Shown here piece after piece: positions 1-46,400 of a stretch of 64,000 bases of DNA. The notes beneath the pieces are model-generated. The model was given only the letters and a program-made list of their open reading frames with translations. It was not told the DNA's origin and ran no database searches. Origin of the DNA: Brienomyrus brachyistius (taxonomy: Eukaryota; Chordata; Actinopteri; Osteoglossiformes; Mormyridae); the NCBI RefSeq assembly GCF_023856365.1, contig NC_064540.1, positions 8,888,691-8,952,690 on the forward strand, in the 5' to 3' direction. The translations under genes were made by a program, and so were the position numbers. How positions within the stretch are numbered: position 1 is the first letter of the stretch; the number at the start of each line of letters is the position of its first letter.

Positions 1-3000
1 CAGGATGAAATGCACTTAACTATGCCTGTTTACTTTTCCAGGTCCCAAATCCCAGTCCCAGATTTCAGGGCCAAGTTCTACTGGACTCCACGATGACCCT
101 CGAAAGGAAACTCGCACAATGGTGCGTTTCCACCTGACGCGGCGCTTTCACTGAAGCGTTTCCTCCGAAAAGAAACCCGCTCAGATGCAGTGAGGGGAGG
201 TGAGGATTCACAGGGCAGGGAAGTCGCAGAAGTGGCTCGCGGGCACTGGAGGCTCTCTCTCTCTCCCTCTCTCTCGCTCTCTCCAGTCAGCTTGAGCTGG
301 ATCCGAGAGCCCGCACTCCTTCCCCATTCTGCTTTTGCTATCATTGGCCTCCGCACAGGCGAGCAAAAAGAGTAGTAATAATAATAATAAATACCTGGAA
401 ATGAGCTCATTTGTTTTCGCTGAGTTTACCGGGAATGCGCCAGCTACAAGCCTGCTTCTCCCGCCGTGTTTATGTTCGTCATGCGAAGCTGCACTTTCCA
501 GATAAAACCGAAAGGGGTCCGACGCGACCTGGCCTGCACCACCGGCGCTGTGCTGGGACAGGCCCCGGGCGGCTGCCTACTTCCGCCAATGAGGCAGTCC
601 TGGGGGGCACCTTTAGATCATTTTCCACCAGCAGACCTCCATGATTCAGGGGGCGTGACCGTGATATAGGGCAGGGGCCTTTCCCCTAGGCATATGTCCT
701 CCCCCCAAACCCCGGATACAGGGCGGCCTTCTGTTTCAAATATCTCTGGAGTACTGCTTTAATCGGGCCCTTAAAACAGGCATCACTCTGGGGGCCTCGC
801 AGAGAGACCAATCAAATGGGTTCCTGTGAGACGAAGGAGGAAGGAGCCCGGCTGTTCAAAGGTCATGTGACCTCATCCAGCCAGTCTCCATAGGCTCCCC
901 CCCCCCCCCAGACTACAACCCAAGTAAAAAAATGTGGCAGACTATGGGGAAGCCAGACACTATCAAGACCACCCCCTCGCCCTGACACTGTAAAAACAAT
1001 GATGTCATCCTACTGGAAACCCAAGAGCTGATACGCCTTTTCTTGCAAGCATGCATGACAAAAAAAAAAAATCCACCCCCCCCCCCCCCCCCCACCCACA
1101 AACCGCGACGCTTCATAGCTCATGACACACAGTAGCAGTGCTATTCTCCAAACTGCCTGCCTGACAATGGGGGCCCTGTGTTACGCTGAGGCCTAGCGGG
1201 GATGCCCAAACTATGTGGGGGGGGGGGGGGGGGTGTGGGTGTGCGGCAAGTAGGCCTCAGTGGAGCTATTTTTTTTTAATCACGCCCTGGCCACAAGAGG
1301 GCAGGAAGAGGTCCTGCCCCCAGTGATGACTCGACAGCGATGCTGCTCGCGGACTGATGGCATTATCTGTCCCACCCGCCCCGCCTGCCCGCCCCCCTGC
1401 CCGCCTGCCCCCAGGCCATGTGAGACAGGCAGGCTGACGGACTTGCCCTCAGAAACTTTCCCAGACTCCAGTTTCTTTGATCTTCTGCGGCACTGATCAG
1501 TGTGAGGCTGCCCATCCCGCCACACACACACACACACACACACACAAATGGAGACAGACACACAGACATAAACATATGTTTTTATTGATATGTTTTGTGG
1601 GGACTCTGCATTCATATCTATAGGCATAATCCTAATGCCAACCTTAGTCCCTGCCCCGTCCTAACCTTAGCTGTAAGTAACGAAACAAAATACTAGATTT
1701 TTGTGTATTTGATTTAATTCTTTTTATTGCAGTTCACAGATTTTATAGAAAATTGAGTTTCCCTTTGTGGGGACTGGAAAGATCTCCCCATAAGACTACA
1801 GGTTTTCATTAAATTGTGGGAAAATCTGGCCCACACAACGTAATAATTAGAAAAACACACATCACACACAGAGCGCAAACACGCATGCACAGAAATACAC
1901 ACAGACCAACACACACAGACAGACACACACACACCCGCTTGTCTGACCATCTCTTGTCAAGCTGGGAGTTTTCTAAGTTCCACGAAATAATTAGACTGTT
2001 CTTTCCCCCCCAAAGGGATCTAGGCCGTGAGGCTGAGGCTTCATTAGCAAGCTAGTGGCGACTATTGTACAGTGTGTGGCAGGTCTGGGAATCTCGTGGA
2101 TATCAAAACAGACGTGCCATTGGGAGACCTGGCCTGGACGGACAGTGGAAAAGGAAATAAAGATGGGGATGCAGCCCCCCCCGCACAATGTGAGCTTTGT
2201 GGCCCACGAGGCAGGGAGCCATGAGTTATGCCCATGTGACTACAGCCTGTGGCAGCCCTTTCCATTCTGAAGTCTAATTATTTTAACACCAAAAGACAAT
2301 GGCTGTTTACATTGCCATCTCGCTCAGATCTTTCCCCCCTTTATCGCTAACGGCAAGCCGTGTCCCTACCCCCCCCCCTCAACCGGATCCCCCCCCCAGA
2401 CTCTGGGCAGGCACATGGACTGAGGAAAAGAAAAGAAAAAAAAAAAAAAGAATTGGCAAGCGCACACACTGGGGCGGGACTCCTGCGTTTTGATGTCTTT
2501 GCTAGCATCAGAGAAACAAAGAGATCTAATTGTAAACGAGCTAATTAAGTAAACTACTAATGAAGCGTAAAAACAATTTACGTGACCCTCTGCCAGTGTG
2601 TGGGGGGCTGCCAGGAGGGGTGTTAATCTGTCACTGGCGGGCTAGCAGCATGGAGAGGGACTGTGTAAACGGGTGGATCAGCGGCGGCGTGCCGGTCTAT
2701 GGCAGGCGGATAAGGGCCAGGGCCAATCACATGACGCACTGCCACGCTCAGGCAAAGGCTACTGTTATGGCATTACAAGGCCTATATCGGCACACATGAC
2801 GCTATGGGTTTCACGTGGTTAGTTGCATACAGCTGTTGTGTAATTTTCTACATTTTTCGGTTTAGCTACATTTATTGGACGACACTGGACACCATATTCA
2901 ATGATCTTGCGTTTTGTATTCAGGAATTCAGGAGTAATTTTTGGGCCCCCAGTGCCCAGAGGCAGTTCTGAAACCCTGGGATGACTCCACACCCCGAGGG

Positions 3001-3256
3001 CATTCAATCGCTTGGAGGTGACTAAGTGACACCATAAAACCAGCATAAGTAACCAAAGCAAAGGTGCCTTCAAGGGAAGCTGTAAAACACAATGGACCAC
3101 ATGGCACTTTCAAACAGGAAATGATGAAAGAAAAGGATTCCTGATGGATCTCAGTGGTAATAATGCTCTGGATGGGAGGTGCCTGGGGGTTGTGCATTAA
3201 TGATAGGTCACATGACCAACAAGCACCAATGAACCTGTCACAGCAAGTGCACTTAC
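1..3256. other. foxp4 intron: simple repeats, no exon seen
   Basis: I searched both strands for the next FOXP exon (HLNTEHALDDRS) and the forkhead exons and saw none. Content includes C/G homopolymers near 1078-1093 and 1216-1233, a (CA)n run at 1521-1546, a GTGGGGAC repeat copy (about 1594-1800) and a second CA-rich block at 1855-1935. No promoter or gene is supportable. Confidence 0.6.
1594..1935 (+). repeat. Interspersed repeat with GTGGGGAC ends plus CA tail (copy 1)
   Basis: GTGGGGAC motifs lie at both ends (near 1597 and 1767). Between them is a CCTAACCTTAGC...TAAGTAACGAAAC core, followed by a CA-rich tail. The same order of motifs occurs in reverse orientation at about 37520-37720, so this is a dispersed family. 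Only parts align by eye. Confidence 0.55.
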
Positions 3257-20364
<17,108 letters not shown>

Positions 20365-20463
20365 CTGCCAGGGTATGCGGGAAGCACGTCAGTGGATGAG
20401 GGTGAGGGGAAGAGGGACAGGCCCCAATACAGACGTTAAGGTGCTCAGACAGAACACAAAGCA

Positions 20464-20466
20464 TCC

Positions 20467-20504
<38 letters not shown>
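20464..20504. repeat. (CAT)n trinucleotide microsatellite
   Basis: About 13 tandem CAT/ATC units lie about 100 bp upstream (in foxp4 sense) of the exon at 20242-20364. They are outside its splice sites and not coding. Confidence 0.93.
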
Positions 20505-22089
20505 TACATCACCACCACCGTCATCATGGTCTCGTCACTCAGACTTTCCCCACATTCATTCATGCACAGACTTGCCCAAGGCTTTCACCTGAAGGCATCT
20601 CAACAGGTTCCTTTGGTTCAAATAAATTTGCTGGGGTCACTGGTGACTAGCTGCTTCTAACAGAAGGTCAATCTTTAACTTAACCCCGGCTGGTTGGCCT
20701 GCTCACAGCACTCGGGGGACTCCCCCTCAGACCTGGCAAGGGATCCCCTCCCCCTCTCAAACCTGCCCAGAATGAGCGTAGGGCTCCTGTACAGCACACG
20801 CTACAGGCCCATCGGTGACACCTCTTTGCCCAGATGCAGCAACCATTGTGAAATCCCACCATTGCTTATTTGTTCCCAGGCAACATAAAGGCTTATCTGG
20901 AAATAATGTCAACAAACACGCAATGATGACTCCGTATCATTAAATAAAATCACAAACAGCGGCCGCCAGGGACAAACGCGGAGCTGATAGATAGTTATCT
21001 NNNNNNNNNNNNNNNNNNNNNNNNNNNNNNNNNNNNNNNNNNNNNNNNNNNNNNNNNNNNNNNNNNNNNNNNNNNNNNNNNNNNNNNNNNNNNNNNNNNN
21101 NNNNNNNNNNNNNNNNNNNNNNNNNNNNNNNNNNNNNNNNNNNNNNNNNNNNNNNNNNNNNNNNNNNNNNNNNNNNNNNNNNNNNNNNNNNNNNNNNNNN
21201 NNNNNNNNNNNNNNNNNNNNNNNNNNNNNNNNNNNNNNNNNNNNNNNNNNNNNNNNNNNNNNNNNNNNNNNNNNNNNNNNNNNNNNNNNNNNNNNNNNNN
21301 NNNNNNNNNNNNNNNNNNNNNNNNNNNNNNNNNNNNNNNNNNNNNNNNNNNNNNNNNNNNNNNNNNNNNNNNNNNNNNNNNNNNNNNNNNNNNNNNNNNN
21401 NNNNNNNNNNNNNNNNNNNNNNNNNNNNNNNNNNNNNNNNNNNNNNNNNNNNNNNNNNNNNNNNNNNNNNNNNNNNNNNNNNNNNNNNNNNNNNNNNNNN
21501 AAACTTCTCCTCAGGGGCACCTCAGCCGTTCCATGATTTTGTTAAATTTCACCAACAGCTCAATTAAATGATTAAATATATTGGTTTAAAAAGTCCGTGA
21601 CAGATTGACCAGCTGTATGAGGTGTGCTAGTGGCCAAGTCAAAAAATACATGGCTGCGCTGGACGGTCGCTGCAAATGCTAGGATGATTTTAGCAGAGGT
21701 TCTGAAACAGCTAAGCTGACACACTTTGACAGGCATAATATCATAGTTTTACACCAACAAGAAGATAGTCTAAACATCATTATCTTTGCCTGCCTAAGAC
21801 GTTTGCACAGTACTGCACCTTCAGCCATGGCCACACCGCATGCGGTCAGATCCGGCCGAGGGAGCCTCCCCTAACTGGCCTCACCACGCGCCGTCATCTG
21901 TGGGATAACTGAGCGCTAAGCGATTCTCAGCCGCACGTTGGCCCCAGGGTGACAGCGTCGTAGCAGCAGGACCCCCGAGTGTTTCTGCCTCATGCAGCAC
22001 GGTCACTTTAAAGCCTGTATGCGTCCTGGAGGTCAATGTTCATGTCTGTGTTGTATGTCTGTACCATCAGGTGCTGATATGTGCTCAAG
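20505..22089. other. Flanks of the N gap; no exon recognised
   Basis: The sequences 20505-21000 and 21501-22089 were read for the missing FOXP 5' exons and for an ncoa3 first exon, and none was found. A likely acceptor (ccatcag) precedes the ncoa3 start exon by about 20 bp, so that exon probably begins near 22071 with a short piece of 5' UTR. Confidence 0.55.
21001..21500. other. Assembly gap, 500 N
   Basis: Exactly 500 N are present, a typical placeholder length. The gap separates the foxp4 fragment (minus strand) from ncoa3 (plus strand). True size and content are unknown. Confidence 0.99.
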
Positions 22090-38922
<16,833 letters not shown>

Positions 38923-41173
38923 TGCCCCCAGCACGCATGGGAGGAAACCTCACTGTGAACCCAGCAGAGACCCCAGTGGTGTCTGGGTGCTTCACAAGGC
39001 CTGCTTGTGGGCGGGGCTACATCTGGATGCCGCCTCTTTGTAGCCGGGACAGCCCCCCCCTCACCCTCAGCACATCGGCTGCTGAGCGAAAGCTTCTGTA
39101 AATGGGACAGACTGTGTGGTGCAAATGCTTTTAGCCTTTGATCCTCAAGATCTATTTATTTACCTGTCGGTGGGTGATCTGGGGGAAAAGGAAGTTCGCT
39201 CTTCTGCAGGACGGAGGTGGCCCCACCTCTGCCTGCAATGCGTAGAACACGTCTTGGTCCTGCGATGAAGAGGCTCTGTTTCACATGTACAAAAGTGTAG
39301 CAGTCATGCAGTGTGTAGTCTTCACTGTGCAGAAACGCTCTTTGCTTTGGCCCCCGATGGGCTACGGTACAAACAAAAAAGAATTAACGTTTTAGTGGTG
39401 ATTGCACTTTACAGAAAGGCTAATGTTGAAAGGATTGTTGCAATATTTCTTAGTCATTATAGCCTTATTCAAGAATCTTTTTAAACAGGACTTTAATAAT
39501 AAAAAAAAAACGTAATGGCAAGTAAGCACAGATATTCCTTTTATTATGCAGTTTTAAGCAATAAACTTTCCTTCTATGCTTGTAGACTGATAGAAATGGA
39601 GAATCATCAATTCAGAGCAAAGGTACTGCAGTATTAGATGTGATGTCAAATCTGGAATTTTCCTGTCTGTGAATATAGATTGTAAATACGCTTGAAATGT
39701 ATATCTGCTTTTGTAGGTAACATACTGTTTTTGCACAAATTGTAATGCTTAATATTTAAAGTATACTTTTCTTATTCTATTTCTTTTAGGTCAATTCAGC
39801 TTTTATTTGTTGTTTTTTTTTTGCTTGGGAAAAAGTGAGGGGGGTGTATTATTCCTATTTTGATATTTGACTTATTTCTCAGCGGTAAATCAGCCATCTT
39901 TTTTTGAGAACTGCACTTTTATTTCTAAACTGTTTCCCCCATTTCTGACAAAACAGCCTTGATTTATAAAGTGGTGCTTCTTCTTATGTTTTGATTTTAA
40001 ATTGTTCACTTTTAAAAACAAAGATTCTAAACACAGCAGCATGAAAAGGGAGAGGGTGAGTTCCGCCTGCTGCCTGTAGGAAGATGATCTCTGAAAGTGC
40101 TCTCCTGCACAGTTACAAACTCTCTCACGCCGTTTTGTTCAAACGTCATTCACCTTTTGTCATGTGGGCACAGCCCTGAGGTAAAATCCATCGTCCCTGT
40201 ACAGATTCATCGAGCTGCAAAAACAACTGTCCTGAAAGAAATATGGGAGTGGAGGGTGTTAACGGAACAGCCAGGACTCTGCCAGACCAAGGACAACTTA
40301 GTCCTCTCAGTCATCTTGTTTGTGAGTAAGGGTACAACCTAATACTACAGCAGAGACTAGGACCAGCTTTGGGGCTGCGGCTGTCTTTTAATGGGTAAGA
40401 AGCCAGAGGCAAAGGCAGAGCCGTTGCAGTACCTAAGAGGGAATATAAGGGGCGCTGGCCAACTGTTCCCCATTAATTTCATTTGGTCAGATCTGCACAA
40501 TCCAAAGACTCCCCAGATATATTCCGCCTCACCCTGTAGTCACATGTTGATAGGCACCTGGAGATGCGTATCTCACACAAACACATTTTGTATTGTATAA
40601 TATTTACAAGAAAACACCAGGTTCTGATCTGCAGATAAGTGTATGTTTATTTTAATCTCTTTAACAGCTGATGGCCAGTGGGTGACTTTTTGTAGCATCA
40701 CGGGGAAATTGTAATTTTTTTTCCAGACTATTTGATAAAGGGGGTCAATGCGGATACAAGTACAATTAAACTGACTAGGAGAATTATCCAAATTAAATGT
40801 TTTAGACAAATCTGTCTTTGTGTAACTCGATGTTTTCCAGGGGAGAAACCGTTTTTTTATTTTTATTTTTTTTTTTTAGTTGACTGATGGTAAGAATCTA
40901 CAAATTCTTTAATTACTTCATGAAATTGTCTAGATTTTTGTCTTGGTGAAGTGAAAAAAGGATAATATCCAGCACAACATTGGTCTGTGCTAATGTCTTT
41001 GATTCTTGAGATTTGAAAAAGCCAAGTTTTCATTTGGCGTTGTCTTGGTTAAATAAAAAAAAGCAATTGAATATGTTGTCATAATACCAGGATGTAAATT
41101 ACAATTGCGTTTGTTCTCTTGTTCCTTGATGTTAATATTGATGTAAATACAAATTTCTATTTAAATGTTTTGG
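38923..41173 (+). other. ncoa3: ncoa3 3' UTR and downstream, with AATAAA candidates
   Basis: AT-rich, gene-free sequence after the stop. Poly(A)-signal hexamers AATAAA lie at 39560-39565 and 41052-41057. The first would give a 3' UTR of about 0.66 kb, the second about 2.15 kb. Which is used cannot be told from sequence. Confidence 0.5.
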
Positions 41174-41466
41174 GCTTCTCGTGTCTCATTTGTGTGTGTT
41201 TATTTGTACGCTCCGATGACGCACCAGCACGCGTAATGCCTAACCCTTAGTCTATCACTCAACATGCTGCATATTCATTTTCGTATACATTTTAATTGCA
41301 AGGCACGCACACACTTTTCACATTAAAACATTAAGCTAAGTATGTCCCTTTATACTGTGTGTGCTTACCTTAACTCACCTCTGGAAATTATTTCCAAATA
41401 AGGAAAGGAGGTGCCTCAGGTAAACCTTTCACTGGACGTTTAGGTAACAAGTTTACACGATGAGTA

Positions 41467-42953
41467 CAGTTGCAGACAAAAATTTTGAGAATGACTGGCT
41501 TTCACAAAGTTTGTCTCGGTGATTGTAGATCTTTTTCTCAGATGTTTCTATGGTATACTGAAGTATAATTACAAGCATTTCATACGTGTCAAAGGCTTTT
41601 ATTGACAATTACATTAAGTTTATGCAAAGAGTCAATATTTGCAGCTTTGGCCCTTTTTCAAACCTCTGCAATTCGCCCTGGCTGCTGTCAATCAACTTCT
41701 GGGCCAAATCCTGATTTATGGCAGCCCATTCTTGTATAATCAATGCTTAGAGTTTGTCGGAATGTATTGGCTTTTAATTGTCCACCTGCCTCTTGAGGAT
41801 TGACCACAAGTTCTCAATGGGATTTAGGTCTGGGGAGTTTCCTGGCCATGGACCCAAAATGTCGATGTTTTGTTCCCAGAGTCACTTAGTCATCACTTTT
41901 TCCTTATGGCACGATGCTTCATCATACTGGAAAAGACATTGTTCATCACAAAACTTGGATGGTTGGGAGAAGTTGCTCTCGGAAGATGTTTTGGTACCGT
42001 TCTTTATTCATGGCTGTGTTCTCAGGCAAAATTGTGAGTGAGCCCACTCCCTTGGCTGAGAAGCAGCCCCGCACATGAATGTTCTCAGGATGCTTTACTG
42101 TTGGCATGACACAGGACTGATGGTAGCGCTCACCTTTTCTTCTACAGACAATCAGAAAGGGGACCCTCAGAGAAAATGACTTTACCCCTGTCCTCATCAG
42201 TCCAATCCCGGTACCTTTTGCAGAATATCAGTCTGTCCCTGATGTTTTTCTTGGAGAGAAGTGGCTTCTTTGCCGCCCTTCTTGACACCAGGCCAAAAGT
42301 CTTCACCTCACTGTGTGTGCAGATGCACACACACCTGCCTGCTGCCATTCCTGAGCGAGCCCTGCACTGGTGGTTCCACGGTCCCACAGACCAATCAACT
42401 TCAGGAGATGGTCTTGGAACTTGCTAGACCTTCTTCGGTGCCCTGAAGCCTTCTTCACAACAATTGTACCGCTCTCCTTGAAGATCTGGATGATCTGATC
42501 AATCGTATATTTAGGTGCAATCTTACTAGCAGCAATATCCTTGTCTCTGAAGCCCTTTTTGTGCAAAGCAATGACAACTGCACACTTCCTTGCAGGTAAC
42601 CATGGTTAACAGAGAAAGAGTAATGATTTCAAGCACCATCCTCCTTTTAAAGCATCCAGTCTGCTATTCTAAATCAATCATCCATGGCAGAGTGATCTCC
42701 AGCCTTGTCCTCCTCAACACTCTCACTGAAATGATGTCAGCAGGTCCTTTTGTGGTGAGGCTGAATTGCAGTGGAAATTTTTGAGTTTTGGGGATTAAGA
42801 TTATTTTCATGGCAGAGAAGGACTTTGCAATTAATTGCAGTTAATCTCAACGATATTCATAACATTCTAGAGTATCTACAAATTGCAATCATAAAAACTG
42901 AGGTAGCAGAGTATTAATATTTGTGTCATTCTCAAAACTACTGGCCACGACTA
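41467..42953 (-). mobile_element. Tc1/mariner-like DNA transposon, degenerate
   Basis: Terminal 29-bp inverted repeats (41467-41495 and 42925-42953) align at about 21 of 29 positions, the inner TTTTGAGAATGAC being identical. TA dinucleotides flank both ends (41465-41466, 42954-42955), the expected Tc1 target duplication. Minus-strand pieces of a transposase are readable in order: DKDIAASKIAPKYTIDQI and SGHRRRSSKFQDHLL (N-terminal HTH), then PLLSKKNIRDRLIFCKRY and DWTDEDRGKVIFSEG, and finally a C-terminal GPWPGNSPDLNPIENLWSIL. The frame is interrupted, so the copy is not autonomous. It lies between ncoa3 and hm13. Confidence 0.88.
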
Positions 42954-43016
42954 TATATGGCTTGCAAATATGGCCACGTTAGTTAATCTTAAATAGAAAA
43001 TGAACACAAAACACGT

Positions 43017-43440
43017 CGCACCACGGTCGATGCCAGTTGTTATGGGTACCTCAGCGTCACTTCCTTTCCTGCTGGCTCGGGCAGGCAGAGAAATACCCGG
43101 TAGTGATGCCGGGTTCCAGCTGAGAGTTAGGAAATGCGGCATTGGCTTGTTGCTAATGTTAAGCGGCAGGTGAACCCGCTAAATACGTTTGACACTCGGC
43201 TCACTGGAAATATTTTTCTTCAACTGTTTCGCGAACCTACGGCTGTTATACTCGTTATCGAGGATGTTCGTTGCCGGTTGTTATGGATACCACTACGTCA
43301 CCTTTCCGCTAGTTCGTGCTTGGAAATGCCGGTAGTGACGTCACTTCCAGGTGGGAGTTAAGAAATGTGGCCTTAGATTGTAGTGAACGGGAAGAGACCG
43401 AGGTAGCTGATAAATACGTTTGAAGCTCGGCTCACCAACT
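43017..43440 (+). promoter_or_regulatory. hm13: Duplicated block upstream of hm13 (likely promoter)
   Basis: Two diverged direct copies, 43031-43205 and 43266-43430, share TGCC(A/G)GTTGTTATGG, GGTAGTGA(T/C)G, GAGTTA(G/A)GAAATG and AATACGTTTGA(C/A), spaced about 240 bp. The downstream copy holds a perfect CRE/ATF palindrome TGACGTCA at 43336-43343 followed by CTTCC, an ETS-like core. The hm13 ATG is at 43483. Confidence 0.6.
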
Positions 43441-43482
43441 TAGCTTCGCTTGTTTATTCCGTTACATTTCTCATCTGCGAAT

Positions 43483-46400
43483 ATGGCCGATGTCGAGCAG
43501 GGATCGGCGCTGCCGAGCGACGCGCTGTCTCTGGACGGTCTCAACGCTACAGTTTCCAACGGCACCGACTCCGTGAATGCCACGGCGGCCAAGTTCGTCT
43601 CGTCTCCGGAGGGACCCGCGCTGGCGTACGGTAGCCTGGTCTTCATGGCGCTGCTTCCCATCTTCTTTGGCGCTCTGCGCTCCATTAGCTGCGCCAAAAG
43701 CAAGGTACAAAGCCGGAGACTCGGCGAGCATGAGCCAGGACGGCTGAGATTAGCTGGCTTGCTAGCATTAGCAGTGCTGTAATACGCGCTTATTCGGGGT
43801 GCTGTTTTTGGATATTCACGCGAACAGTGAGCTTATTTATATGAGGGTAAATAATGATGATGCATAACGGGAATGTTGCTCTCATTGTAACAGTGTTTCA
43901 GGGTTGCCACGCATATGGCGTGACGCTCATGCTTTCAGATTCTCAAGCTCACGCAAGAAATCTCACGGCATTCTATATTATTCCATTATAAAACAAAAAT
44001 AAACTGCAGCAAAAGCGTTAGATTTATTTGCAAATCCCACAAACTATTTTCAAGGTAATAAGACTGTTCCATACATGTGAATGCGTGTGCAGACTTGTCT
44101 CGAATTGAAATTCTCGCTCCAGTCAGCTGATCAAAGCTGTCAATTCCGGTGTTTTCTGGAGGGAAAGAACATGCAGGGGCCTCCCTGGGTCCTGCTGGTT
44201 ATGTCTGTTAAGGACTATTGTGTACACGTGAATAGTATTGAATGCATCCATGTTTGGAATATCGGGATTTTAGAGAGGTTCCACTAATGCGCATCCTAAA
44301 TCCTCTTTATATTTAACTCTTTCGTATGGGCGACAGTTTTTGCACTTTTGTGCAGACGGCAATGAGGTAGGGGGCAGTGGCCAGTGTGCATTTCATTAAT
44401 AGTTCATGTAGTGTAACCTCCTACAACACTTAATGTGGGCTTGGTGTCTGGGAGCCCTGTCCCTTCCCAGTGTTCATGTAAATGGGGTTGGGGAGGCTTG
44501 CCAGTGTTTATTTTTCATTTCAGGTGATGAAGTGCAGAGGCATGACTGACTGTGGCTGTGACTCCGAATGCCACTTAAGACCTCTGTCAGATAATCTACT
44601 GTTTGTCTGAAGGGGGGGGGACAGACAAGCATGGTTTCTGGCTCTTTCTAGTCTCTCTTTGTGAAAGTCTGGCCCATTTAAGGAATGAGCTGCTAATTAT
44701 GAATCCCTGCCCCCAGGGATTCGCTGTGGCGTGAATTGAAAGGTAATGTTTCAGTTTGCTGCTGGGAGCACATTGCTCTGTCAGCCCTAACATGTAAGAG
44801 CTGGGAAATGGGGTCATCTTTTATTCACCAGTGACTTCAGTAACCTGGTCTGATTTGGAGGGGTGTGGGGAAATCATCGTGGGGATTTAAAGGTCCAAGA
44901 GATGATGCCTGGAAGAGCTCTGGTGCTGGAGCGGATGGACGAGGGGCTGCTTCCCTCCCTATGTGATCTGGCTCGGCTTTGACCTGCGGTACTCTGCATC
45001 CTTCAGTCTCGTCCATTTTAAGTTCACTTACTTCGTTACTAATTTCTGCAGCTGTGTTTTTTTTTTTTAAGTGTCGAAAGATGAGCACCTTTCTCAGGCA
45101 GGCAGTGCCGGTTACCTGGGCTTTGAACTAACACGCTGTCTGTCGTTCTTTGCGGTTTAGACCCTCATATTCTGGTCTCCCTGAAGCCGCTCTCCTTTTT
45201 GTTTTTTCCCCAGAATTCCGCAGACATGCCGGAGACCATCACTAGCCGGGATGCTGCGCGCTTCCCCATCATCGCCAGCTGCACGCTCTTTGGATTATAT
45301 CTCTTCTTCAAGGTGAGGCCCCCCACAGCTCACCCGGCTACTCCACGGCGCCACCGCCAGGAGTGATGAATGACTTCATGGCTGAGTTTGCTGGATTCAT
45401 CCAGATCTTTGGCTTTTACTCCGGTCTCTCTCCGTAGGTTTTCTCTCAAGAATACATTAACCTGCTACTCTCCATGTACTTCTTCGTGCTGGGCATTTTG
45501 GCCCTGTCTCACACCATGAGGTCAGTCTGTCTCCCGCTTTTCTTTCTGGTTTTGTTCTTTGCCTGCTGTCAGCCCTGTGAGCCCCCGGACCCCCCCACCC
45601 CAGCTAATCCCCTACCTCCTATCTCTCCCCCTGCAGCCCTTTCATGAGCCGTGTGTTCCCAGTCAACCTGCCGAACAGACAGTACCAGCTGCTATTCACG
45701 CAGGGATCAGGGGAGGGCAGGGAGGGTAAGCGTTGCTCACACTTGTCTCAAGCGGTCTGGGCTGCCCAGGGCTCATGCCATCTAATGGCCCGGAACTACA
45801 CGGAGGTCCGAGTCTGTTTGAAACATCCTCCATTATGCTCATTGCCTGGTCCTCCTGAACGTCATCCTGCAGTTAGTTTAATTACACGGCTGGATGTGTT
45901 TGTTCTGTTGCTGTGCTGATGGGCCTGATGAGTCTATCGGGTGGAGGGGGTGTTTCATGCTCTTCTCCATTTCTCCACAGAAATAGTCAATTACGAGTTT
46001 GACACGAAAGACTTGGTGTGTCTGTGCATCAGCACCGTGGTGGGAATCTGGTATGTCCTCACGAAGGTAAATGCGTCAGGTGTAACCCGTGATGGGTGTC
46101 CGGTGTATCAGTCAGGAGTTTGTGGCTGTGGACTGAGTTGGTCAGTGACGAATGTTTAGGTCAGTGTGCAGGATACTGGATTTTCATGGAAGTCGATTGA
46201 GAAACATGGAAGACAGCTGTGCCTTCGCTGAAACTGGCTTCTCTGTACTTTGGTCTCAGCTGGTGCTCATAGTGTTGGAGAAACTTTAGTAATCTGTTCT
46301 GTTCTGCTCTGTGTTGCACCATGGTCCTGGAGGAACATTCATTCAACAAAATGCCTTGCTGCTGTATGCACCAGAACTTAAAGTGCAGAGAAGCCAACAT

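Noticed and set aside
43483..43782. hm13 reading through into intron 1 (110-codon frame)
   Set aside because: The conserved sequence stops at AAG/gtacaa (43704) and resumes at 45214 in phase, so the extra codons are intronic.
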